DNA of 6,775 bases, from NCBI GenBank assembly GCA_003235605.1, contig QJVU01000516.1:1-6775 (forward strand), in the 5' to 3' direction. Positions 6,344 to 6,775 of this stretch are shown in pieces. Source of the stretch: Planctomycetota bacterium. Its GTDB lineage: Bacteria > Planctomycetota > UBA1135 > UBA2386. Below the pieces are notes generated by a model. That model had not been told where the DNA came from. It did not search any database and saw only the letters and a program-made list of their open reading frames with translations. The position numbers and the translations under genes were made by a program. Numbering within the stretch: position 1 is the first letter of the stretch; each line of letters opens with the position of its first letter.

Positions 6344-6775
6344 GCGCCCACCGTCTCCGGCTCATCGCGGGTCCGGTCATGAAAGAACTGCTCGAGGGTC
6401 GGGAGCTCCAGGCGCAGCTCGCGGATTGCGGCACCAGCCTTCTCGAGGAGGCGATAGGCCTCGTCCCGCGGGTCGGCGCCAACGACAACGGACGCTGTCA
6501 CCGTGGCAAAACCACCGGCGTCGTCAGCGACCTGCAGCCCCTCGATTCCCGCCACAGGCGACAGGCAGGCCACCAGGCTCTCGGTCGGGAGTCTTGCCGT
6601 GACCACCAAGCGGCGACCGCCACTCTGCGCCAGCAGTTCCCGAGGGGAGCCATCCGCGCGGATCCTGCCGTGATGAATGACCAGAATGCGGCTGCTGACG
6701 TCCTCTACCTCAGAGAGGATGTGGCTGCTGAACAGGATCGTGTGCTCATGGGCGAGTTCCTTCACCATGCTCCGA
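6340..6775 (-). CDS. gldA-like: ABC transporter ATP-binding protein, C-terminal part (cut by right edge)
   Basis: The reading frame enters from the right edge: the codons before the first visible Met (base 6768) give Arg-Ser, so that Met is internal and not the start. The visible part starts just after where Walker B is expected and shows the switch (H-loop) histidine in TILFSSHILSEVED, followed by the strand ILVIHHGRI and the usual GSPREL stretch. The remaining 95 or so residues form the C-terminal domain often seen in drug/antibiotic-type and Gld-type ATPases, ending in the typical LEQFFHDRTRDE (PTLEQFF) tail. Walker A, the Q-loop, the LSGGQ signature and Walker B lie outside the window, so activity cannot be judged; roughly half of a protein of about 300 residues is missing. 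It would power the GldF-like permease, whose start overlaps this stop by four nt. Confidence 0.93.
   Translation of the reverse strand, partial: RSMVKELAHEHTILFSSHILSEVEDVSSRILVIHHGRIRADGSPRELLAQSGGRRLVVTARLPTESLVACLSPVAGIEGLQVADDAGGFATVTASVVVGADPRDEAYRLLEKAGAAIRELRLELPTLEQFFHDRTRDEPETVGA

Noticed and set aside
1..6775. tRNA, rRNA, insertion sequence, prophage or toxin-antitoxin genes
   Set aside because: I looked on both strands and found no such structure; nearly all sequence is used by the six genes, and the two gaps are 97 and 43 nt.

Overview
The window reads as high-GC Gram-negative chromosome. The sequence does not name the organism. A Planctomycetota genome, or another large-genome environmental bacterium such as a myxobacterium, fits best. 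The reasons are the Gld-type ABC transporter operon with a DUF4340 partner, a lipoprotein with its own signal peptide, and a Ser/Thr/Asn-rich secreted beta protein of a style I associate with marine planctomycetes. That last point is recalled from memory and was not checked.

Layout: positions 1-1204 (+ strand) hold a nearly complete gene for a secreted protein of unknown function. Its ATG appears to lie across the left edge, with only the G inside the window. Positions 1205-1301 are the gap between convergent genes and hold a perfect 12-bp hairpin with a TTCG loop, a likely shared terminator. From 1302 to the right edge every gene is on the minus strand, read right to left: the C-terminal part of an ABC ATPase (6340-6775, cut by the right edge), a six-helix ABC-2/GldF-type permease (5588-6343), a GldG-type auxiliary membrane protein (3981-5597), a DUF4340 membrane-anchored protein (2158-3984) and a lipoprotein with a repetitive Lys/Thr/Asp/Gly tail (1302-2114).

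The first four minus-strand genes are packed stop-on-start. The ATPase/permease and GldG/DUF4340 junctions are 4-nt ATGA and GTGA overlaps, and the permease/GldG junction is a 10-nt overlap or, from an alternative GTG, also a GTGA. The lipoprotein follows after 43 nt. This is one transcription unit for an envelope ABC complex: the ATPase and GldF form the core, GldG and the DUF4340 protein each put a large domain on the far side of the inner membrane, and the lipoprotein may be an outer-membrane or periplasmic partner. The substrate cannot be read from sequence. GldA/GldF/GldG are known for Flavobacterium gliding, but relatives are widespread in non-gliding bacteria.

The most unusual points are the seven tandem 18-bp units that encode the lipoprotein tail, an apparent four-fold internal repeat in the DUF4340 protein, and the lipoprotein as a possible extra component of the operon. 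I saw no RNA genes, CRISPR array, insertion sequence, integrase or attachment site.
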